Of a stretch of DNA of 64,000 nucleotides, positions 55,564 to 64,000 are shown one piece after another. Source of the DNA: Hyphomicrobiales bacterium (GTDB lineage: Bacteria > Pseudomonadota > Alphaproteobacteria > Rhizobiales > Rhizobiaceae); NCBI GenBank assembly GCA_900472575.1, contig UCIV01000023.1, positions 31,954-95,953 of the forward strand. The letters are read 5' to 3'. The notes beneath the pieces were generated by a model, which ran no database searches, had not been told where the DNA came from, and was given only the letters and a program-made list of their open reading frames with translations. The first letter of the stretch is position 1. Every line of letters begins with the position of its first letter. Made by a program: the position numbers and the translations under genes.

Positions 55564-56056
55564 CCAGCAAAACCCGAAGCAATTGAGCGGCGATAAGAAG
55601 CCGCCCTTGGGCTACATGCCTCTGTCGGCTAAGTTGGCTTGCTCAGAAGCACTCTTCGACGGTCGGCTCAAGTACGGTCCGCATAACTGGCGAGATATCC
55701 CGGTTGAGGCGATGACATACGTGGAAGCAGCGTTCCGTCACCTCGAGCTCTTCAAGGTTGGAGAGCAACTGACGAGGGACACGCGAGTGCAAAACCTTGG
55801 CGCCGTCATGGCCTGCTGCGCGATCCTGATCGATGCCGAGACGCACGGCGCTCTCATCGATAACCGCCGCCACTCGCCAGCCGAGGCTGACCTTCTTCAT
55901 CAAGGTGAGGAGTGGGTCGCCCGGCTTCAGGACGCTCAGCGTCAACGGGAGTTGGCGAAGGCCACTCAGGAAAGTCGAGGTTCCTCCGATGAGAGTCGGC
56001 AGTCAACGGGGACTATTCACCCTCCGCCGGCGCGTTCAAGTCGGCGTAAGCGCTAG
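55556..56056 (+). CDS. dATP/dGTP diphosphohydrolase-like domain protein (DUF5664)
   Basis: 166 aa. YMPLSAKLACSEALFDGRLK, then KYGPHNWRDIPVEAMTYVEA and AFRHLELF..., then AVMACCAILIDAETHGALID: the helical DUF5664/MazG-related pattern. ATG 55556 overlaps the phosphoesterase stop. The basic C-terminus (SSDESRQSTGTIHPP) overlaps the next gene by 68 nt in another frame. Confidence 0.72.
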   Translation: MSDQQNPKQLSGDKKPPLGYMPLSAKLACSEALFDGRLKYGPHNWRDIPVEAMTYVEAAFRHLELFKVGEQLTRDTRVQNLGAVMACCAILIDAETHGALIDNRRHSPAEADLLHQGEEWVARLQDAQRQRELAKATQESRGSSDESRQSTGTIHPPPARSSRRKR

Positions 56057-56609
56057 CAACGAGCCGAAGTTCATTTGGCAGGACTGGCGGCCGGACATCT
56101 TCTCGGAGGTGTCTGTGAAGCGAGGGAAAGAGCAATTCGATCCTGTCGCGAAAAAGCGATACTCCGAAGACGTCTGGCTCTTCCGGACCAGATACGACGA
56201 GGTTGCCGGCGTCGATGCGACCATGAAGATCGCGCACGAAGAGAACGTCTACGACATCAAGGCGATCTTGCCTGACGGCCAGAAGCAATGGGATTGCGTC
56301 ATTGAGGCAACGCTCGTTGACGGATCGCTCGGTGGCAAGGCTCTCAAGGTTGAGATCAAGTCGTTCATCGATCAGGGCGTCGTGGGTAACGCCTACGGTC
56401 CACTCGCGATAGATGTCGAAGGCGGTTCCGGACCGTACCAGTTCAGCGGCGACGTCGGGGCGCCGGGTCTCTCGCTGGACGCTGAGACCGGTAAAATTAC
56501 CGGCACGCCAACCGAGCCCGGAGAGTTCGCTGTGTCGATTAGTGTGATCGATGCCGCGGGCACGGTTGAAATGCTCCCAGTGTTCAATATCACGGTGGAG
56601 GTCGCCTGA
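55989..56609 (+). CDS. Head-tail closure protein fused to an Ig-like domain
   Basis: 206 aa. Residues 1-115 look like a head closure/joining protein: QRGLFTLRRRVQVGVSASNE, DIFSEVSVKRGKEQFD, TRYDEVAGVDATMKI, YDIKAILPDGQKQWD. Residues about 125-205 add a putative Ig (He_PIG) domain: LAIDVEGGSGPYQFSG and GLSLDAETGKITGTPTEPGE. Such an addition at the neck may be surface-exposed and bind host envelope weakly. ATG 55989 lies inside the previous gene. Confidence 0.72.
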   Translation: MRVGSQRGLFTLRRRVQVGVSASNEPKFIWQDWRPDIFSEVSVKRGKEQFDPVAKKRYSEDVWLFRTRYDEVAGVDATMKIAHEENVYDIKAILPDGQKQWDCVIEATLVDGSLGGKALKVEIKSFIDQGVVGNAYGPLAIDVEGGSGPYQFSGDVGAPGLSLDAETGKITGTPTEPGEFAVSISVIDAAGTVEMLPVFNITVEVA

Positions 56610-57010
56610 TGTCGTCGATCTCGATCGTGAACTATCTCCTTTCACGAGATGCGGCGGTCAAAGCTCTGGTCGCAAATCGCGTGTATCCGATCAGCGCGCC
56701 GCAGGCGGTCGATCAGGCCTACATCGTGACCAATCTCGTCTCACGCATCGATCATCCGACCATCGGTGGCGCCGGTCAAAACTATCGAGAGCGGATTCAA
56801 ATCGAGGCAATCGCTCCATCGGGCGATGTCGCATTGGCGATCATGGAGGCCGTGACGCTCTGCCTTGATGAAGTCGTCGATAGAAATGTCCTGACGTTCA
56901 AGGATGTCAGTTGCCTCTCGGCCGGCGTTGCCATGACTGACACCGACGATCGAAACAACGAAGCCCGTCGGGCGCTCCAGCAGTATCAAGTCTGGTGGAA
57001 ACGGAAGTGA
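56609..57010 (+). CDS. Tail terminator-like protein (DUF3168)
   Basis: 133 aa. ISIVNYLLSRDAAVKALVAN, VYPISAPQAVDQAYIVTNLV and RIQIEAIAPSGDVALAIMEA fit DUF3168, the family of tail completion/terminator proteins. The ATG overlaps the previous stop (TGATG). Confidence 0.8.
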   Translation: MSSISIVNYLLSRDAAVKALVANRVYPISAPQAVDQAYIVTNLVSRIDHPTIGGAGQNYRERIQIEAIAPSGDVALAIMEAVTLCLDEVVDRNVLTFKDVSCLSAGVAMTDTDDRNNEARRALQQYQVWWKRK

Positions 57011-57016
57011 GGCGTC

Positions 57017-57541
57017 ATGGCACCGCTGAAGCGCTCTGGCGTGTCCGGCCATCAGGAGCTGATCGCCAACCTTCGTGAGCTTGCCAAGGGACCGACAGAG
57101 GCCGAGATCGATCAAGCGGCACAGAAGTCACTGCGGCCGATGCTGATGAAAACGAAGGATCGGCTGAAGACGGCAAGGAACTTTGCCGGAAAGCATCCAG
57201 GTTTCCCCCAGCCCCGATCGCCGCGGAGTGGCGGTCACGTCGATGAGGGGATTGTTGTCCGCAAGATGAAGGTCGGCGGGAAAGGCAAGCGATCCTACCG
57301 GCTCGGCGCAACGAAGCGCTCCCGCTACCTCCTCCACCTGGTCGAGTTCGGTACAGCTCCTCACTTCCAGCCGAACTTTAGGGGCGGCTGGATGCACCCG
57401 GGCGCACGCGCACATCCTGCGTTGCTGCCCTCATTCGATGAGGAATCCGGAAAGGTTCCTCAGGTCTTCGGCCAAGAAATCTGGGCGAAGATGTCGGCCA
57501 AGATCGGCCGCATGAAGAAATCTCGCAAACGAACGAGGTGA
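57017..57541 (+). CDS. HK97 gp10-like neck/tail completion protein
   Basis: 174 aa. SGHQELIANLRELAKGPTEA, then a basic core and RYLLHLVEFGTAPHFQPNFR ending with HPGARAHPALLPSFDE, the conserved FGT...HP...P blocks of the gp10-like family. Confidence 0.82.
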   Translation: MAPLKRSGVSGHQELIANLRELAKGPTEAEIDQAAQKSLRPMLMKTKDRLKTARNFAGKHPGFPQPRSPRSGGHVDEGIVVRKMKVGGKGKRSYRLGATKRSRYLLHLVEFGTAPHFQPNFRGGWMHPGARAHPALLPSFDEESGKVPQVFGQEIWAKMSAKIGRMKKSRKRTR

Positions 57542-57545
57542 AGCG

Positions 57546-57752
57546 ATGGACGTCGATGCGTCTGATACCGCCGAGTCACCGGCAGAAAGCGAACCCAAAG
57601 TCGCCAAGACAAAAGCGAAAGCAAAGCCTGCTCCTGAAGAGAGCAGGGACGTCGGCGACTGGAAGTTCTCTCCTTGGGAAGGCGTTGACCACTGGGTCAA
57701 CCAAAAGACCCGCGAATCCACCTTCGACCTAAAGAAGGTTCAGCTCGGCTAG
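57546..57752 (+). CDS. Small Lys/Ala-rich protein, 68 aa
   Basis: Low-complexity N-terminal half (PKVAKTKAKAKPAPEESRD) and an aromatic C-terminal half (WKFSPWEGVDHWVNQKTRES) reminiscent of WW-like turns. The 125 nt that follow contain no gene. Confidence 0.55.
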   Translation: MDVDASDTAESPAESEPKVAKTKAKAKPAPEESRDVGDWKFSPWEGVDHWVNQKTRESTFDLKKVQLG

Positions 57753-57877
57753 TCCGCCAAGGACCGCCCATCCCCTGATCAAATTCCGAGCATCCGACAC
57801 CGGACCGGCACGCAGCCGCTCCGAAGGACGTCGCATGCCGCCTGACGCCGCGCGCCGGCGATCTACAGGAGTATGAA

Positions 57878-58333
57878 ATGCCCAAGAAGAGCACTGGTAA
57901 GACCGGCATTGGCGTGGTCCTTCAGCGCGGTAGCAGCGCTGTGCCGCCGGTTTTCGCCACCCTCGCAAACGTCACGACGCTGTCGGCAGCCGGCGTGACC
58001 GTCAACATGATCGACGCGACGCACCTGGATTCCCCGGATATGTACGCCGAGTTCGTACCCGGACTGAAGACTGCAACCGAGTGGACGCTCACTGTCCAAT
58101 ACGATCCGTCTGACCCGACGCTGAATGGTACGACTGGTCTGCGCAAGCAGATGGAAGACCGGACGATCGCAATCTTCCGCATCGACACGAGCGCCATCGA
58201 TCTTGAGTTCTCGCTCGAAGCCGACTGCTACGTCTCGGAACTCGGCAACATCGAAATTTCCCCGGAAGCCCTGATGACGCAGTCGGTTACGCTGCGCCCG
58301 TCCGGCAAGCCGCGCGAAGTCGAAAACACGTAA
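57878..58333 (+). CDS. Major tail tube protein
   Basis: 151 aa. IGVVLQRGSSAVPPVFATLA, VTVNMIDATHLDSPDMYAEF, WTLTVQYDPSDPT and the C-terminal EISPEALMTQSVTLRPSG: the layout of siphovirus tail tube proteins (beta sandwich with a long loop). GGAGTATGAA before ATG 57878. Position just before the tail chaperones supports it. Confidence 0.85.
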   Translation: MPKKSTGKTGIGVVLQRGSSAVPPVFATLANVTTLSAAGVTVNMIDATHLDSPDMYAEFVPGLKTATEWTLTVQYDPSDPTLNGTTGLRKQMEDRTIAIFRIDTSAIDLEFSLEADCYVSELGNIEISPEALMTQSVTLRPSGKPREVENT

Positions 58334-58341
58334 GGTGAACC

Positions 58342-58785
58342 ATGGACGCAGATAAAAAGGGCAAGCACGAAGTCAATCGGCGGACCGGTGAGGTGTCCCT
58401 TCCCGAGGCTGGGGAGGGCGCCGTCATTCGCTTCACGATGGGAGCTATGGAGAAGCTTGAGGGCGCCTATGGTGATGACTGGGTTCAGGTCATCATCAAG
58501 GGCATGGCCCGCATGCGCATCCCCATCTACCAGAAGATCATTGCCTGCACGCTGCAGGGTAGTTCGGACGGAGATATCGAGGCCTGGGATCTGACTTGGG
58601 AAGATCTGAATATCCGCATCCTCGATGCGCTAAATCTGGCCATCTACGGTAAAACGTATGAGGAACAGAACAAGATCAATGAAGCACGTATGGTCGCCCA
58701 GCTGAACGGTTTGCAAGAAAACCCTCAGATGGCGGCGGCTCTCTCATTGATGTCTGCTACTCAGCCGGAGCCAAAGCAGGACTAA
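58342..58785 (+). CDS. Tail assembly chaperone, short (G-like) form
   Basis: 147 aa. VIRFTMGAMEKLEGAYGDDW, then IKGMARMRIPIYQKIIACTL and ILDALNLAIYGKTYEE, like gene transfer agent and siphovirus tail assembly chaperones. In the -1 frame the reading is open from 58683 to 59087 past this stop, and AAACCCT at 58719-58725 (A AAC CCT in this frame) is a heptamer of the X-XXY-YYZ slippery form. Confidence 0.8.
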   Translation: MDADKKGKHEVNRRTGEVSLPEAGEGAVIRFTMGAMEKLEGAYGDDWVQVIIKGMARMRIPIYQKIIACTLQGSSDGDIEAWDLTWEDLNIRILDALNLAIYGKTYEEQNKINEARMVAQLNGLQENPQMAAALSLMSATQPEPKQD

Positions 58786-59087
58786 AGCCGGAAGAGATAC
58801 GTCGCCTTACCCCTCAAGACATCCACACCTACGCATTGGCGGTGATGGACGGGCGTCGCGAGCTGTTGAACAGCGCCTCATGGCTGACGGCCATGCTGAC
58901 AGCGACCGCTACTAACGCTCCCAGGAAATTTCCCAAGTCCCCGGCTGAGCTGTCCAAGAAGGACGACGCTCCTCTCAGCCGGTCCCAGTGGGCCTCTGTC
59001 ATCAGCCAGCTTGGCGGTGGCAACCGCGTGACGCGGAAGCGCTCGCTGCCGAAATACCCTCCAAGGGAAGATCAGAATGGCAACTGA
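58683..59087 (+). CDS. Tail assembly chaperone, -1 frame extension (T-like part)
   Basis: An open -1 frame overlapping the short form by about 100 nt; it has no good start of its own. After the putative slip it reads SAGAKAGLKPEEIRRLTPQD, IHTYALAVMDGRRELLNSAS, LTAMLTATATNAPRKFPKSP and a basic tail. LKPEEIRRLTPQD resembles the small second chaperone domain of gene transfer agents. It ends 11 nt inside the tape measure gene. Produced as a fusion by frameshifting if the usual rule for this position holds. Confidence 0.7.
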   Translation, partial: STYGRPAERFARKPSDGGGSLIDVCYSAGAKAGLKPEEIRRLTPQDIHTYALAVMDGRRELLNSASWLTAMLTATATNAPRKFPKSPAELSKKDDAPLSRSQWASVISQLGGGNRVTRKRSLPKYPPREDQNGN

Positions 59088-62000
59088 AGTAGGTAACATC
59101 CACATTGGCCTCTATGTGGATGTAGGCGAATCCCGTCGATTCACCGACGTTGCCAATGTTGTAGACCGTGACGCCCGACGCATGAACAGTGCGTTGGGCA
59201 ATACTACCAATTCCGTGCGCGCGCTGCGCACGCAGATGAACCAGAGCCTCCGTTTCCGCATCGCACAGGACTCCCTCCGTGGTCTGACGCAGGCGACAAA
59301 CGAGGTTACCAGGCTCCGCTCCGCCATGCTCGCTCTGTCGGCGATCACCGGCACCGGCATTACTGGAGCTTTCTCTGCTGCCTATCTCGTTCAGACCGCT
59401 GACAAGGCGCGTCTGCTCGGTAACCAGATCCGCACCGTCACCAGCGATACCGCTGAGTTTTCGGCTGTACAGGATCAGCTGTTCAATGTCTCGCAGCGCA
59501 CGCGCTCGTCGTTGGAAGCCACCACTCAGATTTACTCGCGTACCGCTCGCGCGACCGAGCAGTTCCGATTTTCGCAGGAAAAGCTGCTCCGTATCACCGA
59601 GACCGTGCAGAAGGCCTTTGCCATCGGCGGGGCGACTCCGCAGGAAGCACAAGGCGCCGCCATCCAGCTGTCGCAGGGCATCGCGTCTGACCGCTTCGGC
59701 GGCGAAGAATTCCGATCGGTCGCTGAAAACGCGCCGGTGCTGCTCCGCGGCATTGCAGAGAGCTTGGGCGTCAATATAGGCAAGCTCCGTGAGATGTCCC
59801 ATGAGGGGCAGTTGACGGCCAAGGTTGTTACCGAAGCTATCGTCAACGCATCGGAGCGCATCGATCGCGAATTCGCGATGACGATCCCGACCGTCGCCCA
59901 GTCTTTCACGGCTCTCGACAACGCCTTCATTCGATACATCGGCCACACCGACGAAACCTATGGTGTCACCGAAGCTCTTTCTGCAGGCCTGACCGGGCTC
60001 GCAGAGAACTTCGAAGAGGTGATGTATTGGGTTACGCGCGCCGGCGCAGGCTTGGCTGCCTTCTATGCGTCGCGGAAACTTTTCACGAGTGGCAGGGATC
60101 GCATTGCGGGTGTTCAGGAAACCAACACCGGCATCCGTGAAGAGATCGCCCAGCGTATGGCTGAGAGCCAGAAGATGGCGGCTCGGCTCATCGAAATCGA
60201 AGGTGAAATCGCCGATGCTCGCAAACAGCAGCAGGCATCGGTAGATTCGGCAGCTGGACAACGCGCCGCCAACTTTGCCGCTGCTCAGCAGAAGGAAGTC
60301 GCTGCGATCCAAAAGATCAATGGGCTTTACAGTGAGCGGAACGGCATCGTCGATCGGCTGAAGCGCGCTCAGCAGGCGGAAGCCGCAGGCCTTCAGCAGC
60401 AGATTGAAGCGGCTCGTCAGCGGGTCCGCGATGATCAGTTGCGCGTTGTGCAGGCGCAGGAAGCCGCCATGGCAGAAGAGCGCAACCTCCGCGCTCGTCA
60501 GGCTCAGTCTCTCGTCAAGCAAAATGCCGTCGTCGATCGCCTGACCGGGAACGCTGTTGGCGCGCTCGATCGGGCGGATGCGGCCAAAAATGCGATCGCC
60601 GCTGAACGGGAACTGGCAAAGGTTCGCCTCAACGGAGAAGTCGACGCGCGACGACAGTCGTTGGTTACGCACGCGGCCCGCCTCAGGCAGGTTCAGGATC
60701 AGCTTGCCGAGTATCGACAACTGCAAAGCCTGCCTGGTTTCGACAAGTCCTTCGGTGCTGAATATCGGAAGCTTCTGAAGCAGCAGCAGGATGCTATGTC
60801 CGCGGCTGTGAAGGTCCGCACCGAATTGGCTGGCCTCGATACCCAGCTTAGCGGTATCGGCGACGGAACGGCTTCGACCAAGGGTATGACTGTCGCGATG
60901 ACGCGACATGCCGACGCCACGAAGAAGGCGGAAGCGGCGATCAAGGCGCTAACGGTCGCGGAGGCAAAGCGCGATCAGATCGCGACCGCAGCAATCGGCG
61001 GCAAGGGTCTCGACGGCAAGATGGCGGCGGAAGCTAAGGCCATCGAGCGGTATCAGAAGTCCGTTGATGAGCTTCAGGGGCGGATGCAGGCACTCCGCCA
61101 AGCATCTGAAGTCGCTTTCTCCGGAAGCGCGGTCAAGAAGGTCAGCTCGGAACTCGATGCCTTTGACAAGAAAATCGCTGCTGCGCAGGAAACGCTGAAG
61201 GCTGCCACGGTCGCTACGATCCGTGCCCAGACTGATGGCGGTGAAATGTGGGCGGCATCGCTTGCCGCCCAGGCAAAGGCCACCAAGGAAATCAATGCTC
61301 TCCAGCAGGAAGCGACGGTTATTCTTGAACGGCAAGCCGTCACCACCGCCCGCATCGCGGCTGCTCAGAAGACGTTGAATGTGCTTCGCCGCGTTGGCGG
61401 TAACGTTCTCGATTTCTTTGGTGGTTGGACGGGCGTGGCAATCACGGCTGCGCTCATGGGGGCAATGACCCTTATGAGTAAGTTCGCCTTGGAGTCTCAG
61501 AAGTCTGCCGAAGAGACTGAAAAGATTACCAAACAGCTTACTGATCTCGGTTACCTCACCAGTGACGCAGCAGATGAGATGGGACGGTTCGCTGACAATG
61601 TCGCCAAGGGCCGCATCTCGAAGCTCACCACCGAACTTCAAGACTTCAACAAGGAGATGAATAAGACCGTCAAAGGCCTCAAAGACATGTCCTTGGACAA
61701 TGTCGTTCCAGACTCCCTGTCGGCCGCTGCGATGTTCGATCCGAATAGGACGCTGACATCTGCTGATGTCAAAGCGAGCGATCGGAACGATACCCTCGGT
61801 ACCCCCGTCAAGGCCCTCCGCGATGAGATGGCGAATGCTAAATCCATGACCGACGAGACCCGCAAGGCTCTCGAGGACATGGCGCTCGCTAACCCTGATA
61901 TCGCTTCGGTTACTCAGTCCCTTATCGCTACAGGCGAGCGGATGAACGCCATCAATAAGGCGACTAAAGACTGGACGGATAGTCTCCGGAAAGCGCGCGA

Positions 62001-64000
62001 AGACGCTGCGAAGAGCCCTCAGGAGCGCTTTGCGAACAGTCGGACGGAGGCTGCTGCCAACGAGAAGAAGTATCGCGGGGTTATCGATCCTCTTGTCAAC
62101 GTCGCGGTCCAGGAGGCAAAGCTCTCGGAATATGAGGCTCGTGTCCGAAAGGTGATGGACGGCTTAAAGAAGGATGCGGAGAAGCTAGGGCAGCCAATGC
62201 TCGATGCTGATGCGCGATCAGCGGCCGAGACGATCCTTAATGCAGAATGGTTGAAGGATCTCGAAAACATCAACCTGAAGACCTCGATCGGCGCACTTGA
62301 CGACTTCCAGCAGAAGATCGTCAGCATGGCCCAATCGCTGAAAGTATCGGAGGAGGACATCAATGCGTATGTCGCTGCCGTAACTTCCGGTCGGATGGAT
62401 GAAATTCCCGATAAAGTCAGGAAAATCATCAGCGTCCTTGAGAAAGAGGTTGATATCGGCTTCGTCAAAGGCCTTGAAGAACTCAAGACCTCGAAGACGG
62501 TCGAGAAGCTGCCGGAGCTTGAACAGAAGGTCATTGAGCTCGGTCGGTCCTTCGGGATCAGCGAGCCCGAAATCCAGAAGTTCATCAAGGCAATCACCAC
62601 CGGCACCTTGGACGAGGTTCCGGAGCGCTTGAAGAAGATCCGCGAGGAGCTGCAGGCTATCTCGCTCATCCGGTTTAATGAGAAGATCCCGTCGATCGAG
62701 ATGTCTCGAACGGCAGCAGCGGAGAACCAGCGTCGTTATGCTTGGGAAACCGAGCAGTTTGGCAACAACGCCGTCAAAGACGCGTCGCTGAGCGAATACG
62801 AGCGATCTATTCGCCGGATCATGGACGGCCTCATCAAGGACTACGAAGAGGCCGGCAAGGTTCTGCTTCAGGTTGACGCCCGGCGGATCGCTGAAAACCA
62901 GTACGCTGCGGAGGTCTCCAAAAAGGGGCTTCGCGATCTGATCGGCCTCTATGAAGGGACCGATAAGGGCCGCGGTTACAACGAAACCCTTGCGTACGGT
63001 AAGTTCACCGGAGGTGACGTCAATCTGACGTCGATGACACTGCGGGAAGTCCTTGAGCTGCAGCGGAAGATGCTGACGCAGACGAGGGCTCTTCCATCAA
63101 CTGATCCGAATTACAACTCATCGGCTGTCGGTCGGTATCAGATTGTCTCGCAGACTCTCAAAGGGCTGGTCAAACAGCTTGGCCTGTCGCTCGACGAGGT
63201 TTTCACTCCGGAACTCCAGGATAGGCTTGCAGATCAGCTCATCCGTGGTCGAGGGCGGGATGCCGGCGGCCTGAGGAAGGAGTGGGTCGGGCTCCATAGA
63301 GCTTCAAACGAGCAAATCTACGCAGGCTACGACCAGACGTCCTTGAACCTTCCCAAAATGGACGAGGGCGTCAAGCAGTGGGTCGACAGCATCAGCGACC
63401 TGAAGCTGAAGAACCAAGTCGCGCTCTTGAAGGAGTTCGATCAGACAGTTCTTCAAACCGCCGAGTCCATGGGTGCCTCGAAAGAGGAGCTCCAACAGTA
63501 CATCGAGGCCGCCAACAGCGGCGACATGAGTGCTATTCCTGAGCGCTTCAAATCCATCGTATCGGCGATGCAGGAGGCGAAGGACATCGATCTGAACAAC
63601 CAGTGGCGCGACATGCAGTCGAGCAATCTGGTGCCGTTCCTAAGCGATACTAATCAGAAAGTGGTCGAAGTCGCCCGCTCTCTGGGAATTGCGGAGGATC
63701 AGATCCGCGCATTTATTCAAGCTTCGATGTCGGGAGGTCAGGTGCCGGGTGTCTTCCAGTCTATCCAGGCTGAAGTCGGCAAGCTCACGATGAACGATCG
63801 TCTTGTGCAGTTTGCAGATGGAGCCGCAGACGCGTTCGGTGGCCTCATCTCTGATATCGCGCATGGTGAGGATGCCCTCAAGAACCTCGCAACTCGCTTT
63901 GCCGATCTCGCCCTCGAAATCTTTGTGATTCAACCGCTTGTCGAAAGTCTCAAAGGTACTTTCAGAGGGTTGGCTGGCGGGGTGTCCGGCGGGGGAGGCG
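59077..64000 (+). CDS. Tail tape measure protein with embedded peptidoglycan hydrolase domain, 3' truncated
   Basis: Open for 1641 codons to the window edge. The N-terminal about 300 residues are the tape measure N-terminal domain (LSAITGTGITGAFSAAYLVQ, RSSLEATTQIYSRTARATEQ, NAPVLLRGIAESLGVNIGKL). Long coiled-coil and Ala/Gln-rich segments follow, then a hydrophobic segment (GVAITAALMGAMTLMSKF, about 787-804). Residues about 1285-1400 form a lysozyme-like module with LIGLYEGTDKGRGYNETLAY and SSAVGRYQIVSQTLKGLVKQ. Four about 50-residue repeats surround it. ATG 59077. Confidence 0.92.
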   Translation, partial: MATEVGNIHIGLYVDVGESRRFTDVANVVDRDARRMNSALGNTTNSVRALRTQMNQSLRFRIAQDSLRGLTQATNEVTRLRSAMLALSAITGTGITGAFSAAYLVQTADKARLLGNQIRTVTSDTAEFSAVQDQLFNVSQRTRSSLEATTQIYSRTARATEQFRFSQEKLLRITETVQKAFAIGGATPQEAQGAAIQLSQGIASDRFGGEEFRSVAENAPVLLRGIAESLGVNIGKLREMSHEGQLTAKVVTEAIVNASERIDREFAMTIPTVAQSFTALDNAFIRYIGHTDETYGVTEALSAGLTGLAENFEEVMYWVTRAGAGLAAFYASRKLFTSGRDRIAGVQETNTGIREEIAQRMAESQKMAARLIEIEGEIADARKQQQASVDSAAGQRAANFAAAQQKEVAAIQKINGLYSERNGIVDRLKRAQQAEAAGLQQQIEAARQRVRDDQLRVVQAQEAAMAEERNLRARQAQSLVKQNAVVDRLTGNAVGALDRADAAKNAIAAERELAKVRLNGEVDARRQSLVTHAARLRQVQDQLAEYRQLQSLPGFDKSFGAEYRKLLKQQQDAMSAAVKVRTELAGLDTQLSGIGDGTASTKGMTVAMTRHADATKKAEAAIKALTVAEAKRDQIATAAIGGKGLDGKMAAEAKAIERYQKSVDELQGRMQALRQASEVAFSGSAVKKVSSELDAFDKKIAAAQETLKAATVATIRAQTDGGEMWAASLAAQAKATKEINALQQEATVILERQAVTTARIAAAQKTLNVLRRVGGNVLDFFGGWTGVAITAALMGAMTLMSKFALESQKSAEETEKITKQLTDLGYLTSDAADEMGRFADNVAKGRISKLTTELQDFNKEMNKTVKGLKDMSLDNVVPDSLSAAAMFDPNRTLTSADVKASDRNDTLGTPVKALRDEMANAKSMTDETRKALEDMALANPDIASVTQSLIATGERMNAINKATKDWTDSLRKAREDAAKSPQERFANSRTEAAANEKKYRGVIDPLVNVAVQEAKLSEYEARVRKVMDGLKKDAEKLGQPMLDADARSAAETILNAEWLKDLENINLKTSIGALDDFQQKIVSMAQSLKVSEEDINAYVAAVTSGRMDEIPDKVRKIISVLEKEVDIGFVKGLEELKTSKTVEKLPELEQKVIELGRSFGISEPEIQKFIKAITTGTLDEVPERLKKIREELQAISLIRFNEKIPSIEMSRTAAAENQRRYAWETEQFGNNAVKDASLSEYERSIRRIMDGLIKDYEEAGKVLLQVDARRIAENQYAAEVSKKGLRDLIGLYEGTDKGRGYNETLAYGKFTGGDVNLTSMTLREVLELQRKMLTQTRALPSTDPNYNSSAVGRYQIVSQTLKGLVKQLGLSLDEVFTPELQDRLADQLIRGRGRDAGGLRKEWVGLHRASNEQIYAGYDQTSLNLPKMDEGVKQWVDSISDLKLKNQVALLKEFDQTVLQTAESMGASKEELQQYIEAANSGDMSAIPERFKSIVSAMQEAKDIDLNNQWRDMQSSNLVPFLSDTNQKVVEVARSLGIAEDQIRAFIQASMSGGQVPGVFQSIQAEVGKLTMNDRLVQFADGAADAFGGLISDIAHGEDALKNLATRFADLALEIFVIQPLVESLKGTFRGLAGGVSGGGG

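Noticed and set aside
1..64000. Integrase, excisionase or attachment site
   Set aside because: No tyrosine or serine recombinase motif was seen, so whether this is an integrated prophage or a phage genome cannot be told from this window.

Overview
This window is most of the genome of a temperate, tailed (siphovirus-like) phage, or the matching prophage, of an alphaproteobacterium of the Rhizobium/Agrobacterium/Sinorhizobium kind. The late genes encode an HK97-type head and a long-tail module. Alphaproteobacterial traits include a GcrA-family protein, an RpoH-like sigma factor, ImuA, a LigD-type ligase and a GAAC-N7-GAAC LexA box. No integrase, attachment site or DNA polymerase is visible. Both ends of the window cut through genes: an antirepressor-like gene on the left and the tape measure gene on the right.

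Layout. (1) 1-10.5 kb, + strand: a tightly overlapping early operon with a RuvC-like resolvase, GcrA-like regulator, repeat-rich cytosine methyltransferase, PD-(D/E)xK nuclease, SF2 helicase, Toprim primase, DnaB helicase and an HTH protein. (2) 10.5-24.4 kb, mainly - strand: two short clusters (a BrnA-like protein and small unknowns), one + strand membrane protein, then a long leftward operon of about 20 small genes plus a beta sliding clamp and a DUF4942/N6-adenine methyltransferase. (3) 24.4-27.3 kb, + strand: an immunity-like region with two membrane proteins, an HNH nuclease, a secreted protein and a 63-aa HTH protein. It is flanked by two near-identical promoter/operator pairs pointing outwards. 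(4) 27.3-35.0 kb, + strand: an initiator-like tRNA-Met, a phage sigma factor and nucleotide-metabolism genes (MazG-like, HD phosphohydrolase, dCMP deaminase) among small unknowns, two of them broken by in-frame stops. (5) 35.1-39.5 kb: accessory cargo, namely a secreted lysozyme and metalloprotease, and a divergent ligD-type ligase/imuA pair around a LexA box. (6) 39.9-45 kb: GH5 glycosidase, SGNH esterase, a structured RNA-like element, an acyltransferase and a KTSC protein. (7) 45-64 kb: terminase, portal, protease, capsid, connectors, tail tube, frameshifted tail chaperone and tape measure.

The most unusual signal is a 15-nt element, consensus HGCCAANNGTGGCAC read along the mRNA, found 12 times on the - strand. 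Each copy lies 13-19 nt before a start codon, just upstream of the Shine-Dalgarno, and only at genes that have an intergenic gap. It folds as a 4-bp stem with an A-N-N-G tetraloop. One copy carries a compensatory base-pair swap and another a G-U wobble, so the RNA hairpin rather than a DNA operator seems to be what is conserved. It looks like a phage post-transcriptional regulon.

The second strong signal is the pair of outward promoters at 24.41-24.45 and 27.24-27.28 kb. Each has a TTGACA box between two copies of an AATGCCG-type palindrome, in the manner of lambda PL/OL and PR/OR, and the HTH gene sits right beside the right-hand pair.
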